Assembly: GCA_028280195.1 (NCBI GenBank)
Contig: JANQMH010000098.1
Span: forward strand, 1-64,000
Source: Exilibacterium sp.
Lineage (GTDB): Bacteria > Pseudomonadota > Gammaproteobacteria > Pseudomonadales > Cellvibrionaceae
Direction: 5' to 3'
DNA length: 64,000 bases
Shown piece after piece: positions 36,118 to 45,807 of this stretch. The translations under genes and the position numbers were made by a program. The notes under the pieces were generated by a model, which saw only the letters and a list, made by a program, of their open reading frames with translations, did no database searches and was not told where the DNA came from. How positions within the stretch are numbered: the stretch's first letter is position 1; each line of letters opens with the position of its first letter.

Positions 36118-38298
36118 TTAAAGCGCCTCGAGCTTGGCGTACTGCAGCACCAGCCATTTGCTGCCCTCGGCGTCAAAATTGACCTGCACCCGCGCGCCGC
36201 CTCCCTGACCCTCGAAATGCACCACCACGCCCTCACCGAAGATCGGGTGCAGCACTCTCTGCCCCAGGCTCAGCCCGGTATCTACCCCGGTATCGCTCAG
36301 CCGACCCGCAGCCGGCTGACTGCGGCCGCCGGCGTAGTTCAGCGGCCGGCTGACGGTGGACTTTATCCGCACTTCCTCTAACAACTGGTCGGGAATTTCC
36401 CTGACAAAGCGCGATACCGCATTGAAGGTTTCGTTGCCGTGCATGCGCCGGCTTTCGGCGTAGGTGATATACAGCTTTTCCATGGCGCGGGTGATGCCGA
36501 CATAACACAGCCGCCTCTCCTCCTCCAGGCGACCGGGCTCCTCCAGCGACATCTTGTGCGGGAACAGATTTTCCTCCACACCCGCCAGAAACACCAGTGG
36601 AAACTCCAGCCCCTTAGCCGAGTGCAGTGTCATCAGCTGTACCGCATCCTCGTGCTCATCGGCCTGGGCGTCGCCGGCATCGAGGGCGGCGGTGTCGAGA
36701 AACTGCACCAGCGCCGTGCCCTCTGCGCCCGGCTCGGCGGCAAAGGCGCGGCAGGCGTTGACCAGTTCCTCCAGGTTTTCGGTTCTGGCCTGGCCCTTTT
36801 CGCCTTTTTCCCGCTGGTGATAGTCGTACAGGCCGCTGCCGTGCACCACATGTTCCGCCTGCTCGGCCAGACCCAGCACCGAGGTGTCGCTGTCGAGGCT
36901 CTCCACCAGTTCGATAAAGCCGTTGAGGGCATTGGCGGCGCGCGCCGGCAGGCTTTTATGGGCCACCATCTGCACCGCCGCCTGCCACAGCGAGCTGCCC
37001 TGCTCGCGGGCAAACAGCCGCACGGCGTCCACGGTCTTGCCGCCGATGCCGCGAGTGGGGGTATTGACCACCCGCTCGAAGGCGGCGTCGTCGAAACGGC
37101 TGACAATCAGGCGCAGATAAGCCAGGGCATTGCGGATCTCCATCCGCTCGTAGAAACGCTGGCCGCCGTATATGCGGTAGGGCACCGCCTCGCGCAGCAG
37201 TGCCTCCTCCAGCACCCGCGACTGGGCGTTGGAGCGGTAGAGAATGGCGATACTGTCGCGCCGCTTGCCCTGACCGGCCCAGTCCTCGATGCGTTCGACG
37301 ATGAAGCGCGCTTCGTCCTGTTCGTTGAAGGCCGCATACAGCGATATGGGCTCACCGTCCTTGCCATCGGTCCACAGCTGCTTGCCCAGGCGGCCAAAAT
37401 TGTTGGCGATAACCGCGTTGGCGGCCTTCAGTATGGTGCTGGTGGAGCGGTAGTTCTGCTCCAGGCGGATGGTCTCCACAGCGGGAAAATCGTTACCGAA
37501 CTGCTGGATATTCTCTATTTTGGCGCCGCGCCAGCCGTAGATGGACTGATCGTCGTCCCCTACCGCTGAGACCTTGCAGTGGTCGCCGGCCAATACCCGC
37601 AGCCAGGCGTATTGAATGGTATTGGTGTCCTGAAATTCATCCACCAGGATAAACGGAAAGCGCTCCTGGTAATGTTGCAGCAGGGGCGGGTTGTGCAGCC
37701 AGATCTCGTGGGCGCGCAGCAGCAGTTCGCCGAAATCCACCATGCCGCCGCGCTCGCAGGCTTCTTCGTAGGCGCGATAGACCCGCAGCATGGTGGTGGC
37801 AAAGGGGTCGCCGCTTTCCCGAATATGATCGGCGCGCAGACCCTCGTCTTTCTGCGCATTGATAAACCACTGCGCCTGCCGCGGCGGCCAGCGGTCCTCG
37901 TCCAGTTCCAGGCTCTGATATACGCGCTTGACCAGGCGCAGCTGGTCGTCGCTGTCGAGAATCTGGAAATTCTGCGGCAGTTTCGCCTCCTGCCAGTGGG
38001 CCTTGAGCAGGCGGTGGGCAATACCGTGAAAGGTGCCCACCCACATGCCCCGGGGATTGACGCCGAGCAGCTCCTCGATGCGCCCGCGCATTTCCCGCGC
38101 TGCCTTATTGGTAAAGGTCACCGCCAGAATCGAATAGGGTGACACCTGCTGCACCCGCACCAGCCAGGCAATGCGGTGCACCAGCACCCGCGTCTTGCCG
38201 CTGCCGGCGCCGGCGAGGATCAATTGATTGCCAGGCTCGGCGGAGACCGCCTGGCGCTGGGCCTGGTTGAGGGCATCGAGAATCGGGGATACGTCCAT
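36118..38298 (-). CDS. uvrD: DNA helicase II UvrD
   Basis: A 726-729-residue superfamily 1A 3'-5' helicase for mismatch and nucleotide-excision repair. Motif I is AGAGSGKT, motif II VDEFQDTN, motif III GDDDQSIYGWRGA, motif IV QNYRST, and motif V TLHSAKGLEFPLVF. The C-terminal beta-barrel (GQRVLHPIFGEGVVVHFEG) is present. Starts at 38298 (MDVSPILDAL) and 38307 are both possible; neither has a strong ribosome site. It is divergent from hexR, and a HexR-type box abuts its start. Confidence 0.94.
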   Translation of the reverse strand: MDVSPILDALNQAQRQAVSAEPGNQLILAGAGSGKTRVLVHRIAWLVRVQQVSPYSILAVTFTNKAAREMRGRIEELLGVNPRGMWVGTFHGIAHRLLKAHWQEAKLPQNFQILDSDDQLRLVKRVYQSLELDEDRWPPRQAQWFINAQKDEGLRADHIRESGDPFATTMLRVYRAYEEACERGGMVDFGELLLRAHEIWLHNPPLLQHYQERFPFILVDEFQDTNTIQYAWLRVLAGDHCKVSAVGDDDQSIYGWRGAKIENIQQFGNDFPAVETIRLEQNYRSTSTILKAANAVIANNFGRLGKQLWTDGKDGEPISLYAAFNEQDEARFIVERIEDWAGQGKRRDSIAILYRSNAQSRVLEEALLREAVPYRIYGGQRFYERMEIRNALAYLRLIVSRFDDAAFERVVNTPTRGIGGKTVDAVRLFAREQGSSLWQAAVQMVAHKSLPARAANALNGFIELVESLDSDTSVLGLAEQAEHVVHGSGLYDYHQREKGEKGQARTENLEELVNACRAFAAEPGAEGTALVQFLDTAALDAGDAQADEHEDAVQLMTLHSAKGLEFPLVFLAGVEENLFPHKMSLEEPGRLEEERRLCYVGITRAMEKLYITYAESRRMHGNETFNAVSRFVREIPDQLLEEVRIKSTVSRPLNYAGGRSQPAAGRLSDTGVDTGLSLGQRVLHPIFGEGVVVHFEGQGGGARVQVNFDAEGSKWLVLQYAKLEAL

Positions 38299-38307
38299 GG
38301 GCGGCAT

Positions 38308-38322
38308 TGTAGCAAAATTACA
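38308..38322. promoter_or_regulatory. HexR-type operator
   Basis: TGTAGCAAAATTACA matches the palindromic HexR consensus as I recall it (TGTARTWWWAYTACA) at 14 of 15 positions. It is in the uvrD-hexR intergenic region, about 112 bp upstream of the hexR GTG and just before the uvrD start. HexR is often autoregulated, so this is a good candidate site. Confidence 0.65.
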
Positions 38323-38433
38323 AAAAGTAGGGGATCAGGCTATTTTTTTACTACATATTTTTTGTACTATTGTCTGCGAACACACACTGGTCGAGATAAC
38401 CGGGGCATTAGAGTAACTGAGGCGGATTGGACT

Positions 38434-39300
38434 GTGAAGCCGGCTGAAGTCACGCAGAAAATCAGCGACACTATCGACGCCATGCGCAAATCCGAGCGCA
38501 AGGTAGCCGAGTATGTGCTGACCAACCCGGCCGATATCATTCATATGCGCATCGTCGATCTGGCCACCCGCGCCGAGGTCAGCGAGCCCACCGTGGTGCG
38601 CTTCTGCCGCGCTATCGGCTGCGAGGGTTTCCAGGACTTCAAACTCAGCCTGGCACAGCAGCTGGCCTCCAGCCCCAGTTTCGGCCAGATCGCGGTTACC
38701 GACAACGACCCGATCAGCGATTTTACCTATAAAGTGTTCGATTCCACTATCGACACCCTGCTGCAGGTGCGCGACAAGCTCAATGTCGAGCATCTGGACC
38801 GAGCGGTCGACGCCCTGTGCCGCGCCAACCGGGTGGAGTTCTACGGCTTCGGCGCCTCCGGCGCGGTGGCGGCGGATGCGCAGCATAAATTCTTCCGCCT
38901 GCAGCTGGCCACCGCCGCCCACTCCGATCACCATATTCAGAATATGTCCGCCATGTCCATGCAGCCGGGCGATGTCGTAGTGGCAATCTCCCAGAGCGGT
39001 CGCACCAAGGCGCTGCTGCATTCCATGGATATGGTCAAGCAGGCGGGCGGGGTGGTGATCGGCCTGGCCCCGAGCCGCTCGCCGGTGATTAAAAATGCCA
39101 CCATTCCCATCGAGGTGGATGTCGAGGAAGATATCGAAATCTACACACCGCTGTCTTCCCGCATCGCCCATCTGGTGATTATCGACGTGCTGGCCATCGG
39201 TGTGGCGCAGCGCAAAGGGCCGGCTTTACACGATCATCTGTTCAAGTTAAAACAGGGCCTGAGGTCGCTGCGCATACAGCCCGAGGACCAGCGCAAGTAA
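38434..39300 (+). CDS. hexR: HexR-type regulator (RpiR family)
   Basis: A 288-residue regulator. GTG 38434 gives the normal family length, with GGCGGA upstream. Residues 10-85 are an RpiR-type helix-turn-helix (RAEVSEPTVVRFCRAIGCEGF) and residues 125-265 a SIS sugar-phosphate-binding domain (YGFGASGAVAADAQHKF; AISQSGRTKALL). HexR binds 2-keto-3-deoxy-6-phosphogluconate and controls central carbon genes in gammaproteobacteria. No Entner-Doudoroff genes are beside it here, so it acts on distant targets. Confidence 0.93.
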   Translation: MKPAEVTQKISDTIDAMRKSERKVAEYVLTNPADIIHMRIVDLATRAEVSEPTVVRFCRAIGCEGFQDFKLSLAQQLASSPSFGQIAVTDNDPISDFTYKVFDSTIDTLLQVRDKLNVEHLDRAVDALCRANRVEFYGFGASGAVAADAQHKFFRLQLATAAHSDHHIQNMSAMSMQPGDVVVAISQSGRTKALLHSMDMVKQAGGVVIGLAPSRSPVIKNATIPIEVDVEEDIEIYTPLSSRIAHLVIIDVLAIGVAQRKGPALHDHLFKLKQGLRSLRIQPEDQRK

Positions 39301-39339
39301 ACTGCCGCCGCGGCCCGATATTGCATCAGTGGCAGAGCA

Positions 39340-39717
39340 ATGGGTGAGTTTATGCAGGATGATCAGTACAGCGAAGCGTCGTTTTGGAAGAAAGTTAAAA
39401 CCTACGCCAGAGCGGCCGGCAAAGACACCATCGAAATCGCGTTGAAACTCTTTTATGCGCTGCAGGACACTGACACACCGGCCTGGGCGAAGACGACCAT
39501 CATCGGCGCCCTGGTGTACTTCATCGCCCCGACCGACGCCGTTGCGGATTTCCTGCCCGGCGGCTATGTCGACGATCTCGGCGCCCTGGCGGCAGCGGCC
39601 TGGACGGTGGCCGCCCATATCAAAGATCAGCATGTCGAAAAAGCCAGGCAGAAGCTCGAGCAGTGGTTTGGTGATGGAGATGGCGGTGATGGGGACACTG
39701 ATAACTTAATAACTTAA
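39340..39717 (+). CDS. YkvA-family (DUF1232) small membrane protein
   Basis: A 125-residue protein with one or two membrane segments. The family core is WAKTTIIGALVYFIAPTDAVADFLPGG-like: the APTDAVADFLPG string and following VDDLGALAAA are diagnostic of DUF1232. The function is unknown. A start at ATG 39352 is also possible. The C-terminus GDTDNLIT and stop lie inside a 26-bp block that recurs identically at the end of the exonuclease gene at 56497, so the tail was probably acquired secondarily. Confidence 0.85.
   Translation: MGEFMQDDQYSEASFWKKVKTYARAAGKDTIEIALKLFYALQDTDTPAWAKTTIIGALVYFIAPTDAVADFLPGGYVDDLGALAAAAWTVAAHIKDQHVEKARQKLEQWFGDGDGGDGDTDNLIT
39691..39716 (+). repeat. 26-bp shared block, copy 1
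   Basis: It begins GGGGACACTG and ends AATAACTTA. It is identical to the reverse complement of 56498-56523. It forms the last seven codons and most of the stop of the DUF1232 gene. It may be the end of a dispersed repeat or a REP-associated element. Confidence 0.85.
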
Positions 39718-39738
39718 TCAATAAGTGCCAGATACGTA

Positions 39739-39771
39739 AACACCGCACAGTGAAGATACCTGTGCGGTGTT
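39739..39771. terminator. Perfect 12-bp hairpin after the DUF1232 gene
   Basis: AACACCGCACAG and CTGTGCGGTGTT pair perfectly around a nine-base loop. It lies between convergent DUF1232 and ilvD genes, so it may stop transcription from both sides. A classical T-run is missing on the plus strand. Confidence 0.55.
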
Positions 39772-39879
39772 CAATAGCAACTGTGCAGCGACCGATAGCG
39801 ACAGCACAATGACGATCAGCAGTTCTGTTTTTTGCAGGCGAACGTCACAGCCGCAACGGCAGTTGTGCAATCAGTGCTG

Positions 39880-41562
39880 TCAGTCATCGAAAGCGTCGGT
39901 TACAGCCCCCAGCGACGCCGACTTTACCGCGCGCGCATACTTGGCCAGCACCCCGCGCCGAAAGCGCAGCGGCGGCGCCTGCCAGCGCGCCAGCCGGGCA
40001 TCGATTTCCGCTTGCGGCAAGTTCAGGGTCAATTGATTGGACTCGGCGTCGATAACAATTTCATCGCCGTCCTCGACAATCGCAATCGGTCCGCCCTGCT
40101 GCGCCTCCGGCGTTACGTGGCCGACTACAAAGCCGTGGCTGCCACCGGAAAAGCGCCCGTCGGTAATCAGCGCCACATCCTGCCCCAGGCCCTTGCCCAT
40201 AATGGCCGAGGTGGGGCTGAGCATCTCGCGCATGCCCGGCCCACCCTGCGGGCCCTCATAACGGATTACCAGCACGTCCCCGGCCTTGACGGTGCCGTCG
40301 AGGATGCGCTCGAGGGTTTCCTCTTCAGAGTGGAAAACCCTGGCGCGGCCGCGGAAGGCCAGACCCTCCTTGCCGGTAATTTTGGCCACCGCGCCGGTGG
40401 GTGCCAGATTGCCGTAGAGAATACGCAAATGACTGTCGGCTTTGACCGGCTTGTCCAGGGTGTGGATGATGGACTGGCCCTCGGGATAGGGTGGCGTGCC
40501 GGCGAGATTTTCAGCCAGGGTTTTACCGGTTACGGTCAAACAGTCGCCGTGCAGCATACCGGCATCGAGCAGGATTTTCATCAGCGGTTGGATGCCGCCG
40601 ATCGCCACCAGCTCCGACATCATGTAATGGCCGCTGGGGCGCAGGTCCGCCAGCACCGGCACGCGCTTGCCGAGACGGGCGAAATCATCCAGCGTCAGCG
40701 CCACGCCGACGGCCTGCGCCATGCCCAGCAGATGCAGCACCGCATTGGTGGAGCCGCCCAGGGTTATCACCAGGGTAATGGCATTTTCAAAGGCCTCCCG
40801 GGTCATGATATCGGTCGGCTTGATATCTTTTTCCAGCAGCTGCAAGACCGCGGCGCCGGCGGCGCGACAGTCATCGATTTTATTGCCCGATACCGCGTCC
40901 TGGGCCGAGCTGCCCGGCAGGCTCATGCCCATGACCTCGATGGCCGAGGCCATGGTATTGGCCGTGTACATGCCGCCGCAGGAGCCGGGGCCGGGGATGG
41001 CCGTCTCCTCGATCTGCTTGACTTCGAGCAGGCTTTTATCGCCTTTGGCATGGGCGCCCACCGCTTCGAACACGGAAATGATATCGGTGCGATTGGCGCC
41101 CGGCCGGATGGTGCCGCCGTAGACGAATACCGCCGGCCGGTTCAGTCGCCCCAGGCCGATCATGCAGCCGGGCATGTTTTTGTCACAGCCGCCGATGGCC
41201 ACCAGGCCGTCAAAGCCCTCGCAGCCGGCGACGGTCTCGATGGAATCGGCGATGACCTCGCGCGATACCAGTGAGTACTTCATACCCAGAGTGCCGTTGG
41301 CAATGCCGTCGGAAATGGTAATGGTATTAAAGATCAGGCTCTTGCCGCCGGCCTCGTCGGCGCCGCGGGCGGCCTCTTCGGCCAGCTGATTGATATGCAT
41401 ATTGCAGGGGGTGAGATTGCTCCAGGTGGAGGCGATGCCCACCTGCGGCTTGGAAAAATCGGCATCGCTAAAGCCCACTGCCCGCAGCATGGCTCTGGCG
41501 GGCGCTTTGGTAATGCCGTCGACAACTTCACTGGAGTACTTGCGCCGCTTGTCCGCCGCCAT
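39880..41562 (-). CDS. ilvD: Dihydroxy-acid dehydratase
   Basis: A 560-residue iron-sulfur enzyme that converts 2,3-dihydroxy-3-methyl acids to 2-oxo acids in isoleucine and valine synthesis. Cluster cysteines are in [17 protein letters not shown] and [12 protein letters not shown]. The C-terminal [19 protein letters not shown] motif is conserved. Length and start ([13 protein letters not shown]) fit. It is a single gene, ending beyond the hairpin at 39739. Confidence 0.95.
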   Translation of the reverse strand: MAADKRRKYSSEVVDGITKAPARAMLRAVGFSDADFSKPQVGIASTWSNLTPCNMHINQLAEEAARGADEAGGKSLIFNTITISDGIANGTLGMKYSLVSREVIADSIETVAGCEGFDGLVAIGGCDKNMPGCMIGLGRLNRPAVFVYGGTIRPGANRTDIISVFEAVGAHAKGDKSLLEVKQIEETAIPGPGSCGGMYTANTMASAIEVMGMSLPGSSAQDAVSGNKIDDCRAAGAAVLQLLEKDIKPTDIMTREAFENAITLVITLGGSTNAVLHLLGMAQAVGVALTLDDFARLGKRVPVLADLRPSGHYMMSELVAIGGIQPLMKILLDAGMLHGDCLTVTGKTLAENLAGTPPYPEGQSIIHTLDKPVKADSHLRILYGNLAPTGAVAKITGKEGLAFRGRARVFHSEEETLERILDGTVKAGDVLVIRYEGPQGGPGMREMLSPTSAIMGKGLGQDVALITDGRFSGGSHGFVVGHVTPEAQQGGPIAIVEDGDEIVIDAESNQLTLNLPQAEIDARLARWQAPPLRFRRGVLAKYARAVKSASLGAVTDAFDD

Positions 41563-41612
41563 AAATAAACCCTCTCATTCGTATATGATTGTATGCGCAC
41601 CCCAGTTGCCTG

Positions 41613-44600
41613 CTACGCCGTAGCGGCAAGGTTCTCATCAGCCTCCTGCGCCCGAGTCTCGGGGGCGTGTGTCGATGCCAGCAGCATGTAGACGCTGGGC
41701 AGTATAAACAGAGTAAATATTGTTCCCACTAGCATGCCGGCCACCAGAATGATGCCGATGCTGTTGCGCGCCTCGGCACCGGCGCCGGACACCAGCACCA
41801 GCGGGAAATGCCCCAGCACGGTGGCGGCAGTGGTCATCAGTACGGGCCGCAGTCGCGTCTGCGCCGCTACCTTGATCGCTTCCAGTTTCGACAGGCCGTC
41901 GGCTTGCATGTGGTTGGCGAATTCTACTATCAAAATGCCGTTCTTGGCGATCAGCCCCACCAGAGTGATAAAACCCACCTGGGCGTAGATATTAATGGTG
42001 GTCCAGCCCAGAAAGGAAAACAGCATGGCGCCCGACAGCGCCAGGGGCACCGAGCCCAGCAGTACCACCAGGGGATCGCGAAAGCTGTTGAACTGCACCG
42101 CCAGCACCAAAAACACGAATACCAGCGCTATGGCCAGCACGCCGAACAGTGTATTGCCTTCCTGGCGCAGCTGGCGCGACTCGCCGGCATAGTCGATATC
42201 ATAATCGGACGGCAGTGTATCGGCCGCCGCTGCCTCGAGGATTGCCAGCCCCTGTTCCTTAGTCGTGCCGGGGATGACGCCGCCGTATACGCGGAAGGCG
42301 TTTTTCTGCTGGAACTTGCCCAGCACCCGCGGCGCGGTCAGCTGCTCAAGCGAGGCAATGGCAGACACCGGCACCAGGTCGCCGCGCGGCGTGCGCAGTT
42401 TCAGGTCCATCAGTGCGCGCGGGTCGGGGCGGCCGTAATCCTCGATCATCGGTATGACCTGGTAGGCCTTGCCATCGAGGTTGAAGCGGTTGACATAATT
42501 GCCCGACAGCAGCACCCCCAGCTGCCGATTGACATCGGCCAGATCCATGCCCAGATCGGCGATGCGCTCCCGGTGCAGGCGAAAGCGCGCCTGCGGCAGG
42601 TCGACCTTTAGATCGGTGTCGGCAAATAGAAAGCGGCCGCTCTGGTAGGCGGCGGCCACCAGCTGGTCGGCATACTGTTTCATATCCAGCGGCGAATCCG
42701 GTGACATTACCACCAGTTCGATATCGAAATTGCCGGCCGTGGGCAGCGCCGGCCACAGAATCGGCAGTGCCTTCAGACCCGCCACCTGGGACAGCTGACC
42801 GAAGGCGCGGGGAAACAGCACGTGGACGCTGTCGTCGCGCTGATCGAAATCCACCAGCTCCAGGCCGCCGAAACCGGCCCCCGGGGTAACGATCTGCCAC
42901 ATGGTATCGGCGCCCGGCAGCGACATCATGGCATCGACGACATCGACCATCTGTTCGCTGGTGTAGTCCAGCGAGGCCTCCGGCGGTGCCTCAATGATGA
43001 CGCCGATTCCGCTCTGGTCTTCGATCGGGGCCAGCTCCTGCTGGGAGAAAAGGTAGAACGGCAGCGTCAACAGGGTGATAAAAACGGCCAGAAACAGCAC
43101 CTGCGGCCGGTGCTCCAGGCTGCGTGCCAGCAGGCTGCTGTAAAACCGCTGGATCCCGGCAAAGGCGGCGTTGACGCGGCGCGTGGCCCTGCCCTCCCTG
43201 CCGCCCTCGGGGCTGGCATAGGCACTCATGATCGGCGACAGCGTCAGCGCCACCACCCCCGATATCAGTACCGCCACCGCCAGCGTAAAGGCAAACTCTT
43301 TGAACAGCACGCCGGTCAGCCCGGACAAAAAGCCGATCGGCGCGTATACCGCGGCGAGCGTCAGTGTCATACCGATAATCGGCGCCAGCAACTGGCGCGA
43401 GCTGGCCAGGGCCGCCGCTATCCGGCCCTTGCCTTCGCGCATATAGCGGGCGACATTCTCCACCACCACAATGGCATCATCCACCACCAGCCCCACGGAC
43501 AGGACGATGGCCAGCACGGTGAGCAGATTCAGGGAAAAGCCCATGGCATACATCGCCGCCATGGCGCCGAGGATGGAGATGGGAATGGTCACCAGAGGCA
43601 CCAGCGCGGTGCGCACCGAGCCCATCATCAGCAATACCACCAGGCCCACCAGCAGCACGGTCTCGGCCAGGGTGATGAAAATCTCCCGCAGGGCGTCGCG
43701 CATATACAGGGTGATATCGTAGCCCACGCCGATGCTGAGGCCCGCGGGCAGAGTCGGGTTGACGCGATCGAGCGCCTCATACAGATCGTTGGCAATATCG
43801 ATTTCATTGGCTCCCGGCAGCGGCCAGACGGAGATATAGACCGCCTTGGACTGGTCCAGGCGCGCATTGATTTCGCCCTCTTCCTCGCCCAGTTCAACCC
43901 GGGCGACATCGCCGATGCGGATCTGCGAGCCCTCGACTTCCCGTATCACCAGGCGCTCGAAGTCGGCGATATCGCGCATGGAGGTATCCGCCAGCAGGTC
44001 GATGCGCTGCTGGGCATTCTCGCTGCGGCCGATGGTGGCGATGATATTGTTGGCGGTCAGCGCTGCTTCAATATCCCCGGCACTGACATTGAACGCATCC
44101 ATGCGCGCCGGGTTGAGCCAGATGCGCATGGCCGGCAGGCGGCCGCCTTCCAGGTCGATTCTCTGCACGCCGTCGATGGAGGCGAGGATGGGGTTGACGC
44201 GCCGGGTGAGATAATCACTGATCTCGGCGCGGCTCATACCGTTGGCGGCGGGGTCTACCAGCACGTCCAGATAGAAGCCGGCATTGGGGCGGTCGGCGCG
44301 GCGCACGGTCACCGCCGGGTCCTCGGCGCCGGCCGGCAGTTCGAAGCGAATCTGGCTGAGCCGCGTCGACAACTCCGCCAGCGCCGCCGTGCTGTCCTCG
44401 TTGAGCTTGAGCCATACCGTCACCGTACTCAGGCCGGCGACGGTATTGGAATCGACATAGTCGACCCCGGGTATGGATGCCGCCACCCGCTCGATCGGGT
44501 CGGTGACAAAGCCCTGCACCACCCGGGCCGAGGCACCGACATAGGGCGTGGTGATTTCCAGGGACGCGCTTTCGATTTTCGGGAACTGCATCACCGGCAG

Positions 44601-44714
44601 CGTGGTGGCGGCGCGCAGGCCGATCAGCGACAGCGACAGTGCAATCACCAGTGCCAGCACCGGCCGCCGCACAAAGATATCCATGACTGTGGGGCGGCCA
44701 TACTGCCTACTCAT
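41613..44714 (-). CDS. RND efflux transporter permease (HAE-1 family)
   Basis: A 1033-residue inner-membrane proton/drug antiporter with 12 predicted membrane segments and two large periplasmic loops. DIFVRRPVLALVIAL starts the first helix. The proton-relay Asp pair lies in LSVGLVVDDAIVVVENV. The C-terminal half has GVLAIALVFVFLVLAVQFNSF, typical of HAE-1 pumps. ATG 44714 overlaps the adaptor stop as ATGAGTAG; ATG 44684 (MDIFV) is a common alternative. It forms a two-gene operon with the adaptor. An outer-membrane channel is not encoded nearby. Confidence 0.92.
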   Translation of the reverse strand: MSRQYGRPTVMDIFVRRPVLALVIALSLSLIGLRAATTLPVMQFPKIESASLEITTPYVGASARVVQGFVTDPIERVAASIPGVDYVDSNTVAGLSTVTVWLKLNEDSTAALAELSTRLSQIRFELPAGAEDPAVTVRRADRPNAGFYLDVLVDPAANGMSRAEISDYLTRRVNPILASIDGVQRIDLEGGRLPAMRIWLNPARMDAFNVSAGDIEAALTANNIIATIGRSENAQQRIDLLADTSMRDIADFERLVIREVEGSQIRIGDVARVELGEEEGEINARLDQSKAVYISVWPLPGANEIDIANDLYEALDRVNPTLPAGLSIGVGYDITLYMRDALREIFITLAETVLLVGLVVLLMMGSVRTALVPLVTIPISILGAMAAMYAMGFSLNLLTVLAIVLSVGLVVDDAIVVVENVARYMREGKGRIAAALASSRQLLAPIIGMTLTLAAVYAPIGFLSGLTGVLFKEFAFTLAVAVLISGVVALTLSPIMSAYASPEGGREGRATRRVNAAFAGIQRFYSSLLARSLEHRPQVLFLAVFITLLTLPFYLFSQQELAPIEDQSGIGVIIEAPPEASLDYTSEQMVDVVDAMMSLPGADTMWQIVTPGAGFGGLELVDFDQRDDSVHVLFPRAFGQLSQVAGLKALPILWPALPTAGNFDIELVVMSPDSPLDMKQYADQLVAAAYQSGRFLFADTDLKVDLPQARFRLHRERIADLGMDLADVNRQLGVLLSGNYVNRFNLDGKAYQVIPMIEDYGRPDPRALMDLKLRTPRGDLVPVSAIASLEQLTAPRVLGKFQQKNAFRVYGGVIPGTTKEQGLAILEAAAADTLPSDYDIDYAGESRQLRQEGNTLFGVLAIALVFVFLVLAVQFNSFRDPLVVLLGSVPLALSGAMLFSFLGWTTINIYAQVGFITLVGLIAKNGILIVEFANHMQADGLSKLEAIKVAAQTRLRPVLMTTAATVLGHFPLVLVSGAGAEARNSIGIILVAGMLVGTIFTLFILPSVYMLLASTHAPETRAQEADENLAATA

Positions 44715-45807
44715 CGCTGCCGCCCGTGGCCACCGCCACCAGAATACCTTCGCGCAGTTTGTAGGAGCCCTTGGCGGCAATCAGCACCTGCGGTGCCAGC
44801 TCGCTGGTTACAATGACCCGCTGCGCCTGCTCCGGCCCCAGCGTAATCGGGCGCTTGCGCGCCCGCAGCTGCGGGCCGTGGCCATTGTCGCCATCCGCTA
44901 CCAGCGCATAGACAAAGGCGCCGAAGTTATCGCGGCGGATAGCGGTCGCCGGCAGCACCGCAACCGTGCGCGGTGCGCCTACCGGTACCGACACATTGAC
45001 AATCCCGCCGGGCTTGAGCCTGTCTGCCACCCCGTCGAGCAGGGCGCGCACGCGCATATTGCGCGACTGTGCGGTTACCGCAGCATCGCGGGCGATCACC
45101 CTGCCGCTGACCTCTGCCGGCAACAGGCCCGGCGCTTCGATGCTCACCTCGGTGCCGAGCGGCAGCAGTGCCTGATCCTGGGGCAGATTGAAATCCACCC
45201 AGACACTTTCATTCACACCCACCAGCTGTGTAATGGCAGTATCGGCCGCCAGAAACTGACCCGCCTCCAACTCGTGCAGGCCGGCATTGGCATCGAAGGG
45301 AGCCCTGAGGGTTTTCTTGGCGATAATCGCCTGCAGCGCCTGCCTGTTGGCCGACGCCACCGCCATCTCGGCGCGGGCGCGATCGTAGCGGTCTTTGCTG
45401 GAGGCATTCTGGCTGATCAGCTGGCGAAAGCGCTCCAGCTCCAGGCGCGCCAGCTCCATCTGCGCCTCCGCCGCCTTTAGTTGCGCCTGCTCTTCGCTGA
45501 CATCCAATTGCAGCAGCAGTTGGCCTTTGGCAACTCTGGCGCCGGCGGCAAAACCCACCTGCACCACCTTGCCCCCCAGTTCGTTGCGCAGCTCCACGGC
45601 CATTGGTGCCACCACTTCACCCAGGGCGCTGACCTCGGGAGTCCAGCTTATCTGCTCGACGCGCACCGCTTCCACGGTTTCCTGCGGCTCCGGGAAGGAC
45701 TCGGCAAAGGCAATGGCCTGCTGAATTTGACGGGTTTTGTAAGTGGCCAGTATCGCCGTCACCACGATACAAATCAGGGCGACGATTACCCAGGGGTGCA
45801 AACGCAT
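44707..45807 (-). CDS. RND efflux periplasmic adaptor (membrane fusion protein)
   Basis: A 366-residue adaptor anchored by one N-terminal segment (about 6-24). It has the biotinyl-lipoyl-like half motifs (ELGGKVVQVGFAAGARVAKGQLL and TLRAPFDANAGLHELEAGQFLAA) around a short alpha-helical hairpin (about 105-150), then a beta-barrel and membrane-proximal domain. It joins the RND permease to an outer-membrane channel. It is the first gene of the efflux operon. Substrates are not predictable. Confidence 0.92.
   Translation of the reverse strand: MRLHPWVIVALICIVVTAILATYKTRQIQQAIAFAESFPEPQETVEAVRVEQISWTPEVSALGEVVAPMAVELRNELGGKVVQVGFAAGARVAKGQLLLQLDVSEEQAQLKAAEAQMELARLELERFRQLISQNASSKDRYDRARAEMAVASANRQALQAIIAKKTLRAPFDANAGLHELEAGQFLAADTAITQLVGVNESVWVDFNLPQDQALLPLGTEVSIEAPGLLPAEVSGRVIARDAAVTAQSRNMRVRALLDGVADRLKPGGIVNVSVPVGAPRTVAVLPATAIRRDNFGAFVYALVADGDNGHGPQLRARKRPITLGPEQAQRVIVTSELAPQVLIAAKGSYKLREGILVAVATGGSDE

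Noticed and set aside
34834-36381. A 515-residue plus-strand frame opposite the TakP-like gene
   Set aside because: It also runs across the end of uvrD, has no signal or motif, and is explained by codon bias of the real genes.
42822-44816. A 664-residue plus-strand frame opposite the RND permease
   Set aside because: His/Gln/Arg-rich antisense shadow with no membrane segments or motifs. The minus-strand RND pump is unmistakable.
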